From Methylomonas methanica MC09 (GTDB lineage Bacteria; Pseudomonadota; Gammaproteobacteria; Methylococcales; Methylomonadaceae), in the NCBI RefSeq assembly GCF_000214665.1, contig NC_015572.1, positions 4,898,001 to 4,962,000 on the forward strand: a stretch of 64,000 bases of DNA. The letters are read 5' to 3'. The notes below the pieces were generated by a model. It had not been told where the DNA came from, did no database searches, and saw only the letters and a program-made list of their open reading frames with translations. A program made the translations under genes and the position numbers. Positions 43,714 to 56,813 of the stretch are shown one piece after another (positions within the stretch are counted from its first letter, which is position 1; every line of letters begins with the position of its first letter).

Positions 43714-45084
43714 TTATTTCTCCGCCTTTACCGGACGTAACCAACCCGGAATACTGATCTGCTTGACACGGCTCAGTGTCAGTTGGTCTGCCGGTGTGTC
43801 TTTGGTAATCGTTGAGCCTGCTCCAATGGTAGCATTTTTTCCTACCGTTACCGGTGCCACCAGCTGGGTATCGGAACCGATGAAAGCGCCGTCCTCAATG
43901 ATGGTCTTGAATTTGTTAACGCCATCGTAATTGCAGGTAATGGTGCCCGCGCCGACATTGACCTTGCTGCCGATCTCGCTATCGCCGACATAACTTAAAT
44001 GGTTGATTTTACTGCCGCCGGCCACCGTGGTTTTTTTGATCTCGACGAAGTTACCGATGTGTACCTGTTCGGCCAGCTCGGTTTGCGGCCTGAGGCGGGC
44101 AAACGGTCCGATGCGGCTATCAGCGCCCACTTTGGCGTCCTCTATCACGCAGTTGGCCAGTATCTCTACGCCATCGGCAATCGTGGCGTTTTTGATCAGA
44201 CAATTGGGACCGATTTTTACGTTTGAGCCTATGCTGTTGACGCCTTCAAATATCACATTCACGTCAATATCGATATCCTGGCCCAAGTCGGCAAATGCGC
44301 CCCGCACGTCGATTCGGTTCGGGTCGCGCAGGGTAATGCCTTTTTCCATCAGCATTTCAGCTTGTTCCAGCTGGAAAACCCGTTCCAGATGCGCGAGCTG
44401 ATTGCGGTTATTGACGCCCAATACCTCATCGGCACTATTGGCCTGGGTGGTTTCTATGCTCAAGCCGTCATCCACCGCCATTTCGATGATATCGGTCAGG
44501 TAGTATTCGTTTTGCGCATTATCGTTGCTCAAGCGGGATAGCCAGTTTTTCAATTGCTTGCCCTTACACGCCAGAATGCCGGTGTTGCCTTCGTTAATTT
44601 GCAACTCGGCTTCGTTAGCGTCTTTTTGCTCGACAATTTTGATCACGGCATGGTCTTTATCCCGCACGATGCGGCCATAGCCAGTTGGATCATCCAACGT
44701 GACGGTTAAGAGCGCCAACGAGGTTGCGCTGACCTTTTTCAACAAGGTTTGTACGGTCTGGACTTTTAATAAAGGCACATCGCCGTATAACACCAGCACG
44801 GTATCGCCGTCTTCGACATGATGAATAGCCTGCTGGACGGCGTGGCCGGTGCCCAACTGCAGCCGCTGCTCTATCCAGGTCGCGTCGAAATGCCCCAGCG
44901 TTTGCTTAACCGTTTCGCCGCCGTGGCCGTATATGATGTATATCTTGTTGTCCGGTAATGCCAGACTGGTTTCGTAGACATGTTGCAAAAGGGCTTTATC
45001 GGCAATTTCATGCAACACTTTCGGACGGGATGAACGCATACGCGTGCCCTGGCCTGCCGCCAGGATGATGGTTTTTATCGTCAT
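43714..45084 (-). CDS. glmU: Bifunctional GlmU (GlcN-1-P acetyltransferase / GlcNAc-1-P uridylyltransferase)
   Basis: About 456 residues. I take the ATG at 45084 so that the protein starts MTIKTIILAAGQGTRMRSS, the standard N-terminus; an upstream in-frame start at 45138 would run through the terminator of the atp operon. The uridylyltransferase domain has GTRMRSSRPKVLH and VLYGDVPLL; the left-handed beta-helix has the hexapeptide repeats and NFVEIKKTTV, KINHLSYVGD, GTITCNYDGVNKFKT. It gives UDP-GlcNAc for the envelope, using the GlmS-derived precursor. Confidence 0.97.
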   Translation of the reverse strand: MTIKTIILAAGQGTRMRSSRPKVLHEIADKALLQHVYETSLALPDNKIYIIYGHGGETVKQTLGHFDATWIEQRLQLGTGHAVQQAIHHVEDGDTVLVLYGDVPLLKVQTVQTLLKKVSATSLALLTVTLDDPTGYGRIVRDKDHAVIKIVEQKDANEAELQINEGNTGILACKGKQLKNWLSRLSNDNAQNEYYLTDIIEMAVDDGLSIETTQANSADEVLGVNNRNQLAHLERVFQLEQAEMLMEKGITLRDPNRIDVRGAFADLGQDIDIDVNVIFEGVNSIGSNVKIGPNCLIKNATIADGVEILANCVIEDAKVGADSRIGPFARLRPQTELAEQVHIGNFVEIKKTTVAGGSKINHLSYVGDSEIGSKVNVGAGTITCNYDGVNKFKTIIEDGAFIGSDTQLVAPVTVGKNATIGAGSTITKDTPADQLTLSRVKQISIPGWLRPVKAEK

Positions 45085-45116
45085 GCCTTTTTCCTTTACC
45101 CTAGGGGCATCAATAA

Positions 45117-45152
45117 ACAAAAAAGCCCGATGACGCACGCGTTATCGGGCTT
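45117..45152 (-). terminator. Rho-independent terminator after atpC
   Basis: On the minus strand the sequence is AAGCCCGAT, a 12-nt loop, ATCGGGCTT and then a run of T. A 9-bp G/C-rich stem followed by TTTTTT directly after the atpC stop ends the ATP synthase transcript before glmU. Confidence 0.9.
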
Positions 45153-45174
45153 AGGTATTTACGAGACTAACTTG

Positions 45175-45597
45175 TTACGATCCACGTTTTCTTAATCTTT
45201 CCAGCGTTCTCAATTGCATAACCGCTTCAGCCAGTTGCGCCTGGGCCAATGCATAATCCACTTTGCCGGATTTATCGGTCAACATCTCTTCAGCACGGGC
45301 TTTGGCTTGCAAGGCTTGCGCTTCATCAATGTCATGCGCGCGAATGGCGGTATCGGCCAACACGGTCACAATGTGTGGTTGCACCTCCAGCAAACCGCCG
45401 GAAACATAAAACTCCTGGCTTTCCTTATCGCTGATTTTTACCCGTACTTCGCCGGGTTTTAACTTGGTGATCAACGGCGCATGGCGTGGCGCAATACCCA
45501 CCTCGCCTAACTCCGCGGGTGCAAACAGCATCTCGGCCAAGCCTGAGTATACTTCTTGCTCAGCGCTGACAATGTCAACGTGTATGGTCATGGCCAT
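45175..45597 (-). CDS. atpC: ATP synthase epsilon subunit
   Basis: 140 residues. An N-terminal beta-sandwich (MTIHVDIVSAEQEVYSGLAEM, PLITKLKPGEVRV, YVSGGLLEVQPHIVTVLADTA) precedes a C-terminal helical hairpin with the conserved ALAQAQLAEAVMQLRTLERL. It is part of the F1 central stalk and inhibits ATP hydrolysis. Last gene of the atp operon, directly before the terminator. Confidence 0.97.
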   Translation of the reverse strand: MAMTIHVDIVSAEQEVYSGLAEMLFAPAELGEVGIAPRHAPLITKLKPGEVRVKISDKESQEFYVSGGLLEVQPHIVTVLADTAIRAHDIDEAQALQAKARAEEMLTDKSGKVDYALAQAQLAEAVMQLRTLERLRKRGS

Positions 45598-45624
45598 AGC
45601 CTATTTCTCCACATCATTAAAGGA

Positions 45625-47019
<1,395 letters not shown>

Positions 47020-47041
47020 CTATCTAAACTTGTGAAATGCG

Positions 47042-47905
47042 TTAAACAGCTGCGGCGCCGGCAACAATTTCCGAAATTTCCTGCGTAATTGCCGCTTGTC
47101 TGGCTTTGTTGTACACAAGTTGCAACTCTTTAATGATGTTTCCGGCATTGTCGGAAGCGCTCTTCATTGCAACCATGCGGGCCGCCTGTTCGCAGGCATT
47201 GTTTTCGACCAGCCCTTGATAAACGATGGACTCGACATAACGCTTCAGCAAATGGTCCAGAACTTCCTTGGCGCCGGGCTCGTACAAATAATCCCAGTGA
47301 CCGCTCAAGTCGTCTTCCAAATCCCCTGCTACCACCGGCAACAATTGCGTCATGATCGGCTTTTGGGTCATGGTGTTTACAAACTCATTATTGATGACGT
47401 GCAGTTGGTCTATGGTGCCGTTTTCGTAACCATCCAACATGATTTTGATCACGCCGATAATGTCCATTTGATGCGGGGTATCGCCCAACTTAGCCACTTG
47501 GCCAATTACATTCGCATTGATATTGCTAAAAAAATTAGCTGCTTTACCACCAACGGTACAAATATCGATTTCAATATTGCGACTGCTCCATTGCTGCATC
47601 TCATTCAAAATAGTTCTGAATAGATTGGCATTCAAACCGCCACACAATCCTCTGTCCGAGCTAATGACAATAATGCCGACCCGCTTTACCTCACGCTCAA
47701 TCATGTACGGATGTTTGTATTCCGGATTGGCGTGAGACAGATGATTGATAATCTGGCTAATTTTTTTTGAATAGGGCCGGGTCGCCTGCATGCGGTCTTT
47801 AGTTTTACGCATTTTACTCGCGGCCACCATTTCCATGGCGCGGGTGATCTTCTGAGTATTTTTAATACTTGCGATCTTGGTACGTATTTCTTTGCCAACA
47901 GCCAT
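47042..47905 (-). CDS. atpG: ATP synthase gamma subunit
   Basis: 287 residues, the rotating shaft of F1. It starts [34 protein letters not shown] and ends [24 protein letters not shown]; both termini form the characteristic coiled coil. [16 protein letters not shown] is the family motif. The gene sits between atpA (13 bp) and atpD. Confidence 0.98.
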   Translation of the reverse strand: MAVGKEIRTKIASIKNTQKITRAMEMVAASKMRKTKDRMQATRPYSKKISQIINHLSHANPEYKHPYMIEREVKRVGIIVISSDRGLCGGLNANLFRTILNEMQQWSSRNIEIDICTVGGKAANFFSNINANVIGQVAKLGDTPHQMDIIGVIKIMLDGYENGTIDQLHVINNEFVNTMTQKPIMTQLLPVVAGDLEDDLSGHWDYLYEPGAKEVLDHLLKRYVESIVYQGLVENNACEQAARMVAMKSASDNAGNIIKELQLVYNKARQAAITQEISEIVAGAAAV

Positions 47906-47918
47906 CGACTATCCTTTA

Positions 47919-49460
47919 TTACCAGGTATTTGTTTTAACGAAACGCTCAATAGCGCTGTGCACGCCATTTTTGATTTCATCGCTAAACTCGCCTGTTTGA
48001 TTGATTTTCGCCATCAAATCGGACTCTTCCGACTTCATGAATGACAAAAGAGCCGCTTCGAAGTCGCGCACTTTTTTCACTTCCAAGCTATCCAGGAAGC
48101 CGGCATTGGCTGCGTACAGGGAAACACCCATTTCCGCTACCGACATCGGTGCATATTGGTTTTGTTTCATCAACTCGGTGACGCGTTGACCGCGTTCGAT
48201 TTGCTTACGTGTGCTTTCATCCAAATCGGACGCAAACTGTGCAAACGCCGCCAATTCGCGGAACTGCGCCAAATCCAGACGAATACCGCCGCCCAGCTTT
48301 TTGATGATTTTGGTTTGCGCGGCACCGCCTACCCGGGATACGGACAGACCGGCGTTCACCGCCGGACGGATACCGGAGTTGAATAAGCCTGTTTCCAGGA
48401 AGATCTGGCCGTCGGTAATCGAGATCACGTTGGTCGGTACGAACGCGGATACGTCGCCGCCTTGGGTTTCGATAATCGGCAACGCGGTCAAGGAACCGGT
48501 TTTGCCTTTGACTTTACCGTTGGTCAGTTTTTCGACTTCGACGGCGTTAATACGTGCGGCACGTTCCAACAAGCGGGAATGGATATAGAACACGTCCCCT
48601 GGGTACGCTTCACGGCCCGGTGGACGACGCAGCAACAACGAGATTTGACGATAAGCCCAAGCTTGTTTAGTCAAATCGTCATAAATAATCAATGCATCTT
48701 CGCCTTTATCGCGGAAGTATTCGCCCATTGAGCAGCCGGTGTACGGTGCAATGAATTGCAGCGCTGCTGATTCCGACGCGGATGCCACAACGATAATGGT
48801 GTGTTCCATCGCGCCGTGCTCTTCCAGTTTGCGTACCACGTTGGCAATGGACGAACGTTTTTGACCGATCGCCACATAAATACATTTAATGCCGGTGCCT
48901 TTCTGGTTGATGATGGCGTCAACGGCAATCGCGGTTTTTCCGGTTTGACGGTCGCCAATAATCAACTCACGCTGACCGCGACCTACAGGTATCATCGAGT
49001 CAATGGACTTCAGACCGATCTGAACCGGCTGATCGACCGATTGTCTGGCAATAACACCCGGTGCAATTTTTTCTATCGGTGACGACAAGTCAGTGTCAAT
49101 TGCGCCCTTGCCATCGATTGGCTGACCCAGCGCATCAACCACCCGACCCAGTAATGCTTCCCCAACCGGTACTTCCAAAATTCTACCGGTACATTTAACG
49201 GTGTCGCCTTCGGTGATATGTTGGTAGGCACCTAACATAACCACACCGACGGAATCTCTTTCCAGGTTTAAGGCCATGCCGTAAGAGCCGCCGGGAAATT
49301 CCAGCATTTCGCCCTGCATCGCGTCCGACAAACCATGTACGCGAACGATACCGTCAGTCACACTAACCACGGTACCTTCCGAGTGCGCCTCAATTTGGGC
49401 GTCGAAATTCTCGATCTTCTTCTTGATCAGATCACTTATTTCAGATGGATTTAATTGCAT
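47919..49460 (-). CDS. atpA: ATP synthase alpha subunit
   Basis: 513 residues, the regulatory, non-catalytic nucleotide-binding F1 subunit. Walker A is [17 protein letters not shown], with [16 protein letters not shown] and [47 protein letters not shown] following. The N-terminal [18 protein letters not shown] contacts the delta subunit. Full canonical length. Confidence 0.98.
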   Translation of the reverse strand: MQLNPSEISDLIKKKIENFDAQIEAHSEGTVVSVTDGIVRVHGLSDAMQGEMLEFPGGSYGMALNLERDSVGVVMLGAYQHITEGDTVKCTGRILEVPVGEALLGRVVDALGQPIDGKGAIDTDLSSPIEKIAPGVIARQSVDQPVQIGLKSIDSMIPVGRGQRELIIGDRQTGKTAIAVDAIINQKGTGIKCIYVAIGQKRSSIANVVRKLEEHGAMEHTIIVVASASESAALQFIAPYTGCSMGEYFRDKGEDALIIYDDLTKQAWAYRQISLLLRRPPGREAYPGDVFYIHSRLLERAARINAVEVEKLTNGKVKGKTGSLTALPIIETQGGDVSAFVPTNVISITDGQIFLETGLFNSGIRPAVNAGLSVSRVGGAAQTKIIKKLGGGIRLDLAQFRELAAFAQFASDLDESTRKQIERGQRVTELMKQNQYAPMSVAEMGVSLYAANAGFLDSLEVKKVRDFEAALLSFMKSEESDLMAKINQTGEFSDEIKNGVHSAIERFVKTNTW

Positions 49461-49481
49461 TTTATTTTCCCGATCTAGCTC

Positions 49482-50012
49482 TTAGAGCCTTTTGGCTAAT
49501 TGATGAAGCTGGCCACTGACAGAACCATCCAATACTTTATCGCCGGCTTTTGCAAGGATGCCGCCAATCAACGATTTATCGATTGACACCACTGCATTGA
49601 CTTTCTTCTTAAGCTGCTTTTCCAGCATGGCGACATATTTGTTCTGTTCAGCTTTTGTTAACGCATAGGCACTGTAAAGATCGACATTAACGTAACCTTC
49701 GTCTTCAGCTTTATATTCTTCATACAAAGTCCAGATTTTTGGCAACAACTTCAATTTACCGTTTTGAATTAACAATTTAAGTAAATTAATAGCCTCGGCA
49801 TCGACTTGATCCTGGCAAATGTCCAGCAACAGCTGCTGAATTTTTTCGTTGCTGACCCTAGGGTTATTGACGATTTCCGCCATATCCGCATCTTGAACGG
49901 TCAAAGCCAAAAATTGCAGCGCTTCCGCCCATTTACCCGCATTACCGGTCTCTTTTGCCCGCTTAAATGCAGCCTCGGCGTAGGGTCTTGCTAATGTCGC
50001 TAACTCAGTCAT
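49482..50012 (-). CDS. atpH: ATP synthase delta subunit
   Basis: 176 residues, the peripheral-stalk connector on top of F1. It starts MTELATLARPYAEAAFKRA and ends DKSLIGGILAKAGDKVLDGSVSGQLHQLAKRL, both standard for the family. It begins 3 bp after atpF. Confidence 0.97.
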   Translation of the reverse strand: MTELATLARPYAEAAFKRAKETGNAGKWAEALQFLALTVQDADMAEIVNNPRVSNEKIQQLLLDICQDQVDAEAINLLKLLIQNGKLKLLPKIWTLYEEYKAEDEGYVNVDLYSAYALTKAEQNKYVAMLEKQLKKKVNAVVSIDKSLIGGILAKAGDKVLDGSVSGQLHQLAKRL

Positions 50013-50015
50013 TGC

Positions 50016-50489
50016 TTACCCTAATTGTTCCGCGGTTCTGTTAAGAAGATCCTGATGCTTGGCTTTATCGATTTCTTCTTTCAAAATCTGTTCAGCGGCG
50101 CGCAAGGCTAACGCAGACACTTCTTTGCGTAAGTTTTCTCTGGCTTGCAGCATTTCCTGCTCGATTTGAGCTTTAGCAGCTTCCAATAAACGCTCGCCTT
50201 CTTTTTGGGCTTGCAATTTGGATTCTTCGACCAGTTCGTTGGCGCGCTTTTGGGCCAAGCCGATAATTTCGGCAGACTGCTCCTTGGCTTCTTTCAAAAC
50301 GCTTTTCGCTTTCTTTTCAGCCAGCTTGATTTCTTCCTGGCCTTTCTCAGCCGCGGCCAGACCTTCCGCTATCTTCACTTTACGCTCTTCAAGCGCGGCG
50401 ATGATAGGTGGCCAGATATACTTCATGGTCAACCAAACCAGAAGCGAAAACGTGATCATCTGCCCGATCAGAGTAGCATTGATACTCAT
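50016..50489 (-). CDS. atpF: ATP synthase subunit b
   Basis: 157 residues with one N-terminal transmembrane helix (ATLIGQMITFSLLVWLTMKYIWPP) and a long charged helix (AALEERKVKIAEGLAAAEK and beyond) forming the dimeric peripheral stalk. The single b subunit without b' is the gammaproteobacterial pattern. Confidence 0.97.
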   Translation of the reverse strand: MSINATLIGQMITFSLLVWLTMKYIWPPIIAALEERKVKIAEGLAAAEKGQEEIKLAEKKAKSVLKEAKEQSAEIIGLAQKRANELVEESKLQAQKEGERLLEAAKAQIEQEMLQARENLRKEVSALALRAAEQILKEEIDKAKHQDLLNRTAEQLG

Positions 50490-50601
50490 TGATGGTTTCC
50501 TCGTTATGCTGTTGTCATTTGTATCTGTTTGCCGACGGCTATTAAGATTTAGCGGTCGCTATTAAAGACAGGCGTCTTTACTGAACAGATCAATCTTTTT
50601 A

Positions 50602-51719
<1,118 letters not shown>

Positions 51720-52088
51720 CTAATCGCGCCAATAAAATAACGCGAACCAAAAAACCGACAACACCGCTACATAACCTATCAGCAGTGTTAAAAAATCAAC
51801 AGACGGGACCTGTAAGACAATCGAAAAAAGCGCAGCCGTCAGGATGAGTTTTACCGCTTCGCCGGAATAAAACGCATTCAAGATGCCTTGCGGCTGCCTA
51901 TGCCTGGCAAGATATATCTTGAATGCGAAGTACCCGTTAGGCACTAGCGCAACGCCGCAACCGAGAACAGGCGATAACGCATATTTCCAACCGCCCATCA
52001 TAAAAAAGCCCGACGCCACCAATGCAGCCATCAGGACTTGCGCGTACAATATTTTTCCGACAGTAGAAAATTGATTTTCGACTGTCAT
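51720..52088 (-). CDS. atpI: ATP synthase protein I
   Basis: 122 residues with four hydrophobic segments (VLMAALVASGFFMMGG, ALSPVLGCGVALVPNGYFAFKIY, AVKLILTAALFSIVLQVP, LTLLIGYVAVLSVFWFALF). Typical AtpI; it assists assembly of the c ring and possibly magnesium supply. First gene of the atp operon. Confidence 0.9.
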   Translation of the reverse strand: MTVENQFSTVGKILYAQVLMAALVASGFFMMGGWKYALSPVLGCGVALVPNGYFAFKIYLARHRQPQGILNAFYSGEAVKLILTAALFSIVLQVPSVDFLTLLIGYVAVLSVFWFALFYWRD

Positions 52089-52402
52089 TATTAAACCCCT
52101 CGACTGTTAAGCGTTACGATTATATCCAGCCGACAAACTTAAAGCAAGAAAGCGCAGGCTTTAAGCTGGTTTTAAGTTAGCAATTTTGGCTTATATCAAC
52201 CCGCTAAATTTCGGTTTGCCGCATTTTTCAACCAGCGCGGCCGCACCCGATTCCCGATTTATAAAACAAATTACATGCCATCCACTTAAGCAATTGAATT
52301 AATTTGATATTTACTAGCGACATCATGTCATAAACCCGACAAACTGCGCAACGCCCGCTACAACCATGCAAATTTTGTTGTTTTTACTCCGAGGACTGAT
52401 CG
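52089..52402. promoter_or_regulatory. Intergenic region before the atp operon
   Basis: This 314-bp gap lies between the end of parB and the start of atpI. It is AT-rich in its centre (52,260-52,330) and should contain the atp operon promoter, but I cannot pick a convincing -35/-10 pair. No parS-like palindrome or other gene is visible. Confidence 0.45.
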
Positions 52403-53254
52403 TTAATTTATTTTTTTAATAATGCCTTCCAATTCTTCCAAACTGGTGTAGCTGAATATCAATTTACCCTTGCCGCTACCCTGGTGATTGATCTCGACTT
52501 TTGCCCCGGTTTTTTCGCTTAATTCGCGCTGTAACCGTAAGGTGTCCGGGTCGACTTTTTTAACGGGCGCGGGTTTTATTTCGTTTTGCTCGCGCACCAG
52601 TTTTTCGACGGCCCGCACTGTCAAGCACTGCTTGACGGCTTTATGGGCAATTTCGATTTGTTTGGGCTCTTCCAGACCCAGCAGTGCCCGCGCATGTCCC
52701 ATCTCCAACAAACCTTTGCCGAGCATATTTTTCACTTCAAAGGCCAGCTCCAGCAGTCTAAGCAGGTTGGTAACCGTGGTGCGCGACTTGCCCACCGCAG
52801 AGGCAATTTGCTGATGCGTCAATTCGAACTCATCCTGCAAACGCCGTAACGCCTCCGCCTCTTCCAAGGCGCTCAAGTCTTCGCGCTGGATATTTTCGAT
52901 CAAGGCAATCGCCATTACCGTGCGATCGTCAATGTCCTTGACCAGTACCGGCACTTCCCGCAACTCGGCCAGCTGGGCTGCCCGCCAGCGGCGTTCGCCG
53001 GCAATAATTTCATATTTTTCGGCAGCGATTTTGCGCACGATAATCGGCTGAATAATGCCCTGCGCGGCAATCGAGTCGGACAACTCCTTTAACTTTTCCG
53101 GATCCATGTCCTTGCGCGGCTGGTATTTGCCCCGCTGCATGAACTCTATAGGCAGGGTATGCACGTCGCTGGGCTTTTCTTGAGCCGGCGCTGCAGCCAC
53201 ATCGCCCAGCAATTCGCTTAAGCCGCGTCCTAAACCGCGTTTTTTTTGTATCAT
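52403..53254 (-). CDS. parB: Chromosome partitioning protein ParB
   Basis: 283 residues. It starts MIQKKRGLGRGLSELLGD, typical of chromosomal ParB. The CTP-binding region has GKYQPRKDM, IAAQGIIQPIIVRK and the catalytic-patch sequence YEIIAGERRWRAAQLA. The helix-turn-helix (LTHQQIASAVGKSRTTVTNLLRLL) reads parS, and the C-terminus dimerises. It overlaps parA by 4 bp. It loads on origin-proximal parS sites. Confidence 0.97.
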   Translation of the reverse strand: MIQKKRGLGRGLSELLGDVAAAPAQEKPSDVHTLPIEFMQRGKYQPRKDMDPEKLKELSDSIAAQGIIQPIIVRKIAAEKYEIIAGERRWRAAQLAELREVPVLVKDIDDRTVMAIALIENIQREDLSALEEAEALRRLQDEFELTHQQIASAVGKSRTTVTNLLRLLELAFEVKNMLGKGLLEMGHARALLGLEEPKQIEIAHKAVKQCLTVRAVEKLVREQNEIKPAPVKKVDPDTLRLQRELSEKTGAKVEINHQGSGKGKLIFSYTSLEELEGIIKKIN

Positions 53255-54027
53255 TTTTTCGCTGCTTTTTCTTTTCTGATCATTTCACCGGCCAATGCAA
53301 TATAAGCCACCGCGCCTCGCGAGGCTTTGTCGTACGCCAAAACCGGCACACCGTGACTGGGCGCCTCGGCCAAGCGGATATTTCTGGGAATGGTGGTTCT
53401 GAATACTTTGTCGCCAAAATATTCGATTAATTGATCCGACACATCCTTACCCAAGCGGCTGCGGTTATCGACCATGGTTCTTAAAATCCCCTCCAAAACC
53501 AGACCGGGATTGACGGTATCGCGGATATTCCGCAAGGTCGACATCAGGGACGACAAGCCTTCCAGCGAATAATATTCGCACTGCATGGGTATCAATACGC
53601 TGTTGGCCGCCACCATGGCATTTAAAGTCAACATATTCAGCGACGGCGGGCAATCGATCAAAATGTAATCGTAATTTTCCTTAACGGATAGCAAGGCATC
53701 GGCCAATCGCCGCTCGCGATGCTGGGCCGTCATCAATTGCACTTCGGCTGCGGTCAGGTCGGCGTTACCGGGTATCAAATCGAAACCCAACGCTTTATTT
53801 TTGACAATGATTTCCGAAACCGGCACTTCTTCCAATAGCAATTCGCAACTGGAGTATTCGATATCATCCTTGTTAACCCCGCACCCCATGGCCGCATTGC
53901 CTTGCGGATCCAGATCCACCAATAACACTTTACGCTTGGTGGCCGCCAACGCCGCCGCCAGATTAACGCTGGTCGTGGTTTTACCCACCCCACCTTTTTG
54001 ATTGGTAATCGCGATAATCTTAGCCAT
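53251..54027 (-). CDS. parA: Chromosome partitioning ATPase ParA
   Basis: 258 residues. The deviant Walker A motif KGGVGKTTTSVNLAAALA begins near residue 11, with VDLDPQGNAAMGCG and the YILIDCPPSLNMLT Walker B. It is a small chromosomal ParA (Soj) without an N-terminal DNA-binding domain. It organises origin movement with ParB. Overlaps rsmG by 8 bp. Confidence 0.97.
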   Translation of the reverse strand: MAKIIAITNQKGGVGKTTTSVNLAAALAATKRKVLLVDLDPQGNAAMGCGVNKDDIEYSSCELLLEEVPVSEIIVKNKALGFDLIPGNADLTAAEVQLMTAQHRERRLADALLSVKENYDYILIDCPPSLNMLTLNAMVAANSVLIPMQCEYYSLEGLSSLMSTLRNIRDTVNPGLVLEGILRTMVDNRSRLGKDVSDQLIEYFGDKVFRTTIPRNIRLAEAPSHGVPVLAYDKASRGAVAYIALAGEMIRKEKAAKK

Positions 54028-54646
54028 GCTTGTTTTTCTCCAGACAAATCAAGCAACGCTCGGCGTCGATACCGGGCACTGCCAAGGGTATAACCGTGTG
54101 CTGCAATCGTATTTCCGCTAACTCCTGTTGGGGAATTTGCCCTTTCATTGCCAATAAAATACCGTCGTCAGCCAGCAGGTGACCGGTCAAAGCTAAAATG
54201 TCGGCCATACTGGCGAAGGCGCGGCTGATGACCGTGGAATAGAACTGTTCGGGGCTGAACAATTCTACACGGCTATGCACCACTTCCACGTTTTTCAGCT
54301 GCAACTCCAATACCGCCTGTTGCACGAAACGGGTTTTCTTGGAATTGGAATCGACCAAGGTGAAATGGCATTCCGGCATACAGATGGCCAGCGGAATACC
54401 CGGCAAACCGGCCCCGGTACCGATATCGGCAACCCTCGGTGCTTTGACATGCGGCAAAATGGCCAGACTGTCCAACAAATGCAAGCTCACCATGTCGAGG
54501 GGGTCGCGTACGGCTGTCAGATTATAGGCCTTGTTCCACTTTTCGATCAGCTTGATGAAACGCAACAATAACGCTTGCTGCGACTCGTCAACAGACAACT
54601 GTAAGGTCTCCAGACCTTGCAGCAGTTTTTCGCGGCAGGGTTCCAT
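54020..54646 (-). CDS. rsmG: 16S rRNA (guanine-527-N7) methyltransferase
   Basis: 208 residues from the ATG at 54646, which shares bases with the mnmG stop (TGATG). The SAM-binding motif VADIGTGAGLPGIPLAICMP, NLTAVRDP, and the VISRAFASMADIL segment are standard RsmG/GidB. It modifies G527 of 16S rRNA near the decoding site. Confidence 0.97.
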   Translation of the reverse strand: MEPCREKLLQGLETLQLSVDESQQALLLRFIKLIEKWNKAYNLTAVRDPLDMVSLHLLDSLAILPHVKAPRVADIGTGAGLPGIPLAICMPECHFTLVDSNSKKTRFVQQAVLELQLKNVEVVHSRVELFSPEQFYSTVISRAFASMADILALTGHLLADDGILLAMKGQIPQQELAEIRLQHTVIPLAVPGIDAERCLICLEKNKHG

Positions 54647-56520
54647 CAAGCGCTTTTCTTTTTCAGATGCACCAGCAACAGCGAAATCGCCGCCGGCGTG
54701 ATCCCGGGAATCCGCGAAGCCTGCCCCAAGGTTTCCGGACGTTGCCGTTTCAATTTTTCGCTGACTTCATTGGACAAGCCGGACACCAGGCTGTAATCGA
54801 CATTATCCGGCAGTTTCAAATGCTCGTAGCGTTGAGTCCGATTGATTTCGGTTTGCTGCCTGTCTATATAGCCTGCATATTTGGCCTGAATCGCCACCTG
54901 CTCGGCTACCTGTTCGTCAACTTCGGCTTCGTCGCTGAAACGCAACAGATTATCGACGTCCACTTCCGGCCGGCGCAGCATTTCCATCAGACTGGCTTCC
55001 TTCAGCAACTTTTTGCCCCACAACTGTTCGGCCAGCGCGGCTTCGTCGGTTTCCGCTCTGATCCATTTTTTGGCCAGCTTGCCCTGCAGATTAGTGATAG
55101 CTTCGCGCTTTTCTTCAAACCGCCGCCAACGCGCATCATCGACCAAACCCAATGCCCGGCCTTGCTCGGTCAGCCGCAAATCGGCGTTATCTTCCCGCAG
55201 CTGTAAGCGGTATTCGGCTCGACTGGTAAACATCCGATACGGTTCGGAAGTACCGCGCGTGATCAGGTCGTCTATCATCACACCGATATACGCTTCCTCA
55301 CGTCCGGGACACCAGCTCTCCAAGCCTTGGGCCAAACGCGCCGCATTCAAACCGGCAATCAAACCTTGCGCGGCCGCTTCCTCGTAACCCGTGGTACCGT
55401 TGATCTGGCCGGCGAAGAACAGGCCATTCATATGCTTGGTTTCCAGCGAGGTTTTTAAATCGCGCGGGTCGAAAAAGTCGTATTCAATCGCATAGCCTGG
55501 ACGAATGATCTCGGCATTCTCGAAACCCAACATGGTGCGGATGAAACGATATTGAATATCGAACGGCAGACTGGTCGATATACCGTTGGGATATACCTCG
55601 TTAGTGGTCAACCCTTCCGGCTCGACGAAAATCTGATGCGAATCGCGCTCGGCGAAGCGCACCACCTTGTCTTCAATCGACGGACAATAGCGCGGGCCGA
55701 CGCCTTCAATGATGCCGGAATACATCGGCGACCGGTCCAAACCGGAGCGAATGATGTCGTGAGTTTCGGCATTGGTGCGGGTGATGTGGCAGCAGATTTG
55801 CCGAGGATGCTGCTCGCGGCTGCCCATGAAGGAAAATACCGGCAGCGGCGTATCGCCGTGCTGTTCCTGCAATTTGCCGTAGTCGATAGTGCGGCCGTCG
55901 ATGCGCGCTGGCGTGCCGGTTTTCAGGCGACCGACCCGAAACGGCAATTCGCGCAAGCGATCGGCCAAGGCGATCGACGCCGCATCGCCGGCCCGGCCTC
56001 CGCTGTAATTTTCCAGACCGATATGAATCCGCCCGCCCAAAAAGGTACCGGCGGTCAACACCACCGCTCTCGCGTTAAATTCCAGACCCATCAGGGTTTT
56101 AACGCCTACCACCCGGTCACCCTCGACCAACAGGTCGGAAACGGTTTGCTGAAACAGCGCCAGATTGGGCTGATTTTCCAACGCAGTCCGCACCGCTTGT
56201 TTATACAGCATCCGATCCGCCTGCGCCCGCGTCGCCCGCACCGCAGGACCCTTGCTGGCGTTTAAGATGCGGAACTGAATGCCGCCTTTATCGATAGCCT
56301 GCGCCATAATACCGCCTAAGGCATCGACTTCCTTGACCAGATGCCCTTTGCCGATACCGCCGATGGCCGGATTGCAGCTCATTTGCCCTAACGTTTCGAT
56401 ATTTTGGGACAACAACAAGGTTTGCGCGCCGGTCCGCGCAGCCGCTAAAGCCGCCTCGGTACCGGCGTGGCCGCCGCCCACTACAATCACATCAAAGTCT
56501 TTCTGGAATTTCACAGGCAA
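54646..56520 (-). CDS. mnmG: tRNA uridine-34 carboxymethylaminomethyl-modifying enzyme MnmG
   Basis: 624 residues. The FAD dinucleotide-binding motif [19 protein letters not shown] is at the N-terminus, followed by [23 protein letters not shown] (catalytic Cys region), [10 protein letters not shown] and [19 protein letters not shown]. With MnmE it forms cmnm5U34 in tRNA. First of the mnmG-rsmG-parA-parB block, normally near the replication origin. Confidence 0.98.
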   Translation of the reverse strand: MPVKFQKDFDVIVVGGGHAGTEAALAAARTGAQTLLLSQNIETLGQMSCNPAIGGIGKGHLVKEVDALGGIMAQAIDKGGIQFRILNASKGPAVRATRAQADRMLYKQAVRTALENQPNLALFQQTVSDLLVEGDRVVGVKTLMGLEFNARAVVLTAGTFLGGRIHIGLENYSGGRAGDAASIALADRLRELPFRVGRLKTGTPARIDGRTIDYGKLQEQHGDTPLPVFSFMGSREQHPRQICCHITRTNAETHDIIRSGLDRSPMYSGIIEGVGPRYCPSIEDKVVRFAERDSHQIFVEPEGLTTNEVYPNGISTSLPFDIQYRFIRTMLGFENAEIIRPGYAIEYDFFDPRDLKTSLETKHMNGLFFAGQINGTTGYEEAAAQGLIAGLNAARLAQGLESWCPGREEAYIGVMIDDLITRGTSEPYRMFTSRAEYRLQLREDNADLRLTEQGRALGLVDDARWRRFEEKREAITNLQGKLAKKWIRAETDEAALAEQLWGKKLLKEASLMEMLRRPEVDVDNLLRFSDEAEVDEQVAEQVAIQAKYAGYIDRQQTEINRTQRYEHLKLPDNVDYSLVSGLSNEVSEKLKRQRPETLGQASRIPGITPAAISLLLVHLKKKSA

Positions 56521-56582
56521 TCTATGGTCAAATAAACGGTTCGAAATAAATCGGCATTTTAATAGCTTATGGAGAAAAAAGC

Positions 56583-56813
56583 ATGAGAAAACAAAACAAA
56601 GCCAAGGGCTTGTGCGATCAGCCCGTAAAAAATCCGGTGGCGAAATTCGCCCACCAATTCAATAAAGCCCAGGTGTTTAAAGATAAACGCCACTATCAAC
56701 GGAAAGCCAAACACTCAGGCATGGAGCCTTTCTCAATCGTTTCCAGGGAAACGATTGAGAAAGGCTCGGCTCTTGCCGCTAAAACCGCGCACCAAGGATT
56801 TCAAACTCTGTGA
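56583..56813 (+). CDS. Small basic conserved protein with a palindrome-altered C-terminus
   Basis: 76 residues. The first half ([19 protein letters not shown], then [10 protein letters not shown]) looks like a family of short basic gammaproteobacterial proteins of unknown function. Right after the conserved part, a 44-bp perfect palindrome falls inside the frame, so the ending ([16 protein letters not shown]...) may not be ancestral. The stop overlaps the GTG start of ribA as GTGA, indicating coupled translation. Confidence 0.6.
   Translation: MRKQNKAKGLCDQPVKNPVAKFAHQFNKAQVFKDKRHYQRKAKHSGMEPFSIVSRETIEKGSALAAKTAHQGFQTL
56724..56767. repeat. 44-bp perfect inverted repeat within the small ORF
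   Basis: GAGCCTTTCTCAATCGTTTCC (56724-56744) is mirrored exactly at 56747-56767, with AG as loop. There is no T run after it, so it is not a standard terminator. It looks like an inserted palindromic element or a strong mRNA hairpin 43 bp ahead of ribA. Confidence 0.85.

Noticed and set aside
52089..52402. parS or origin sequence beside parB
   Set aside because: No 16-bp palindrome of the parS type and no cluster of DnaA boxes could be found in this gap.
55552..56265. 237-codon plus-strand frame inside mnmG
   Set aside because: Shadow frame opposite the highly conserved FAD-binding half of MnmG.
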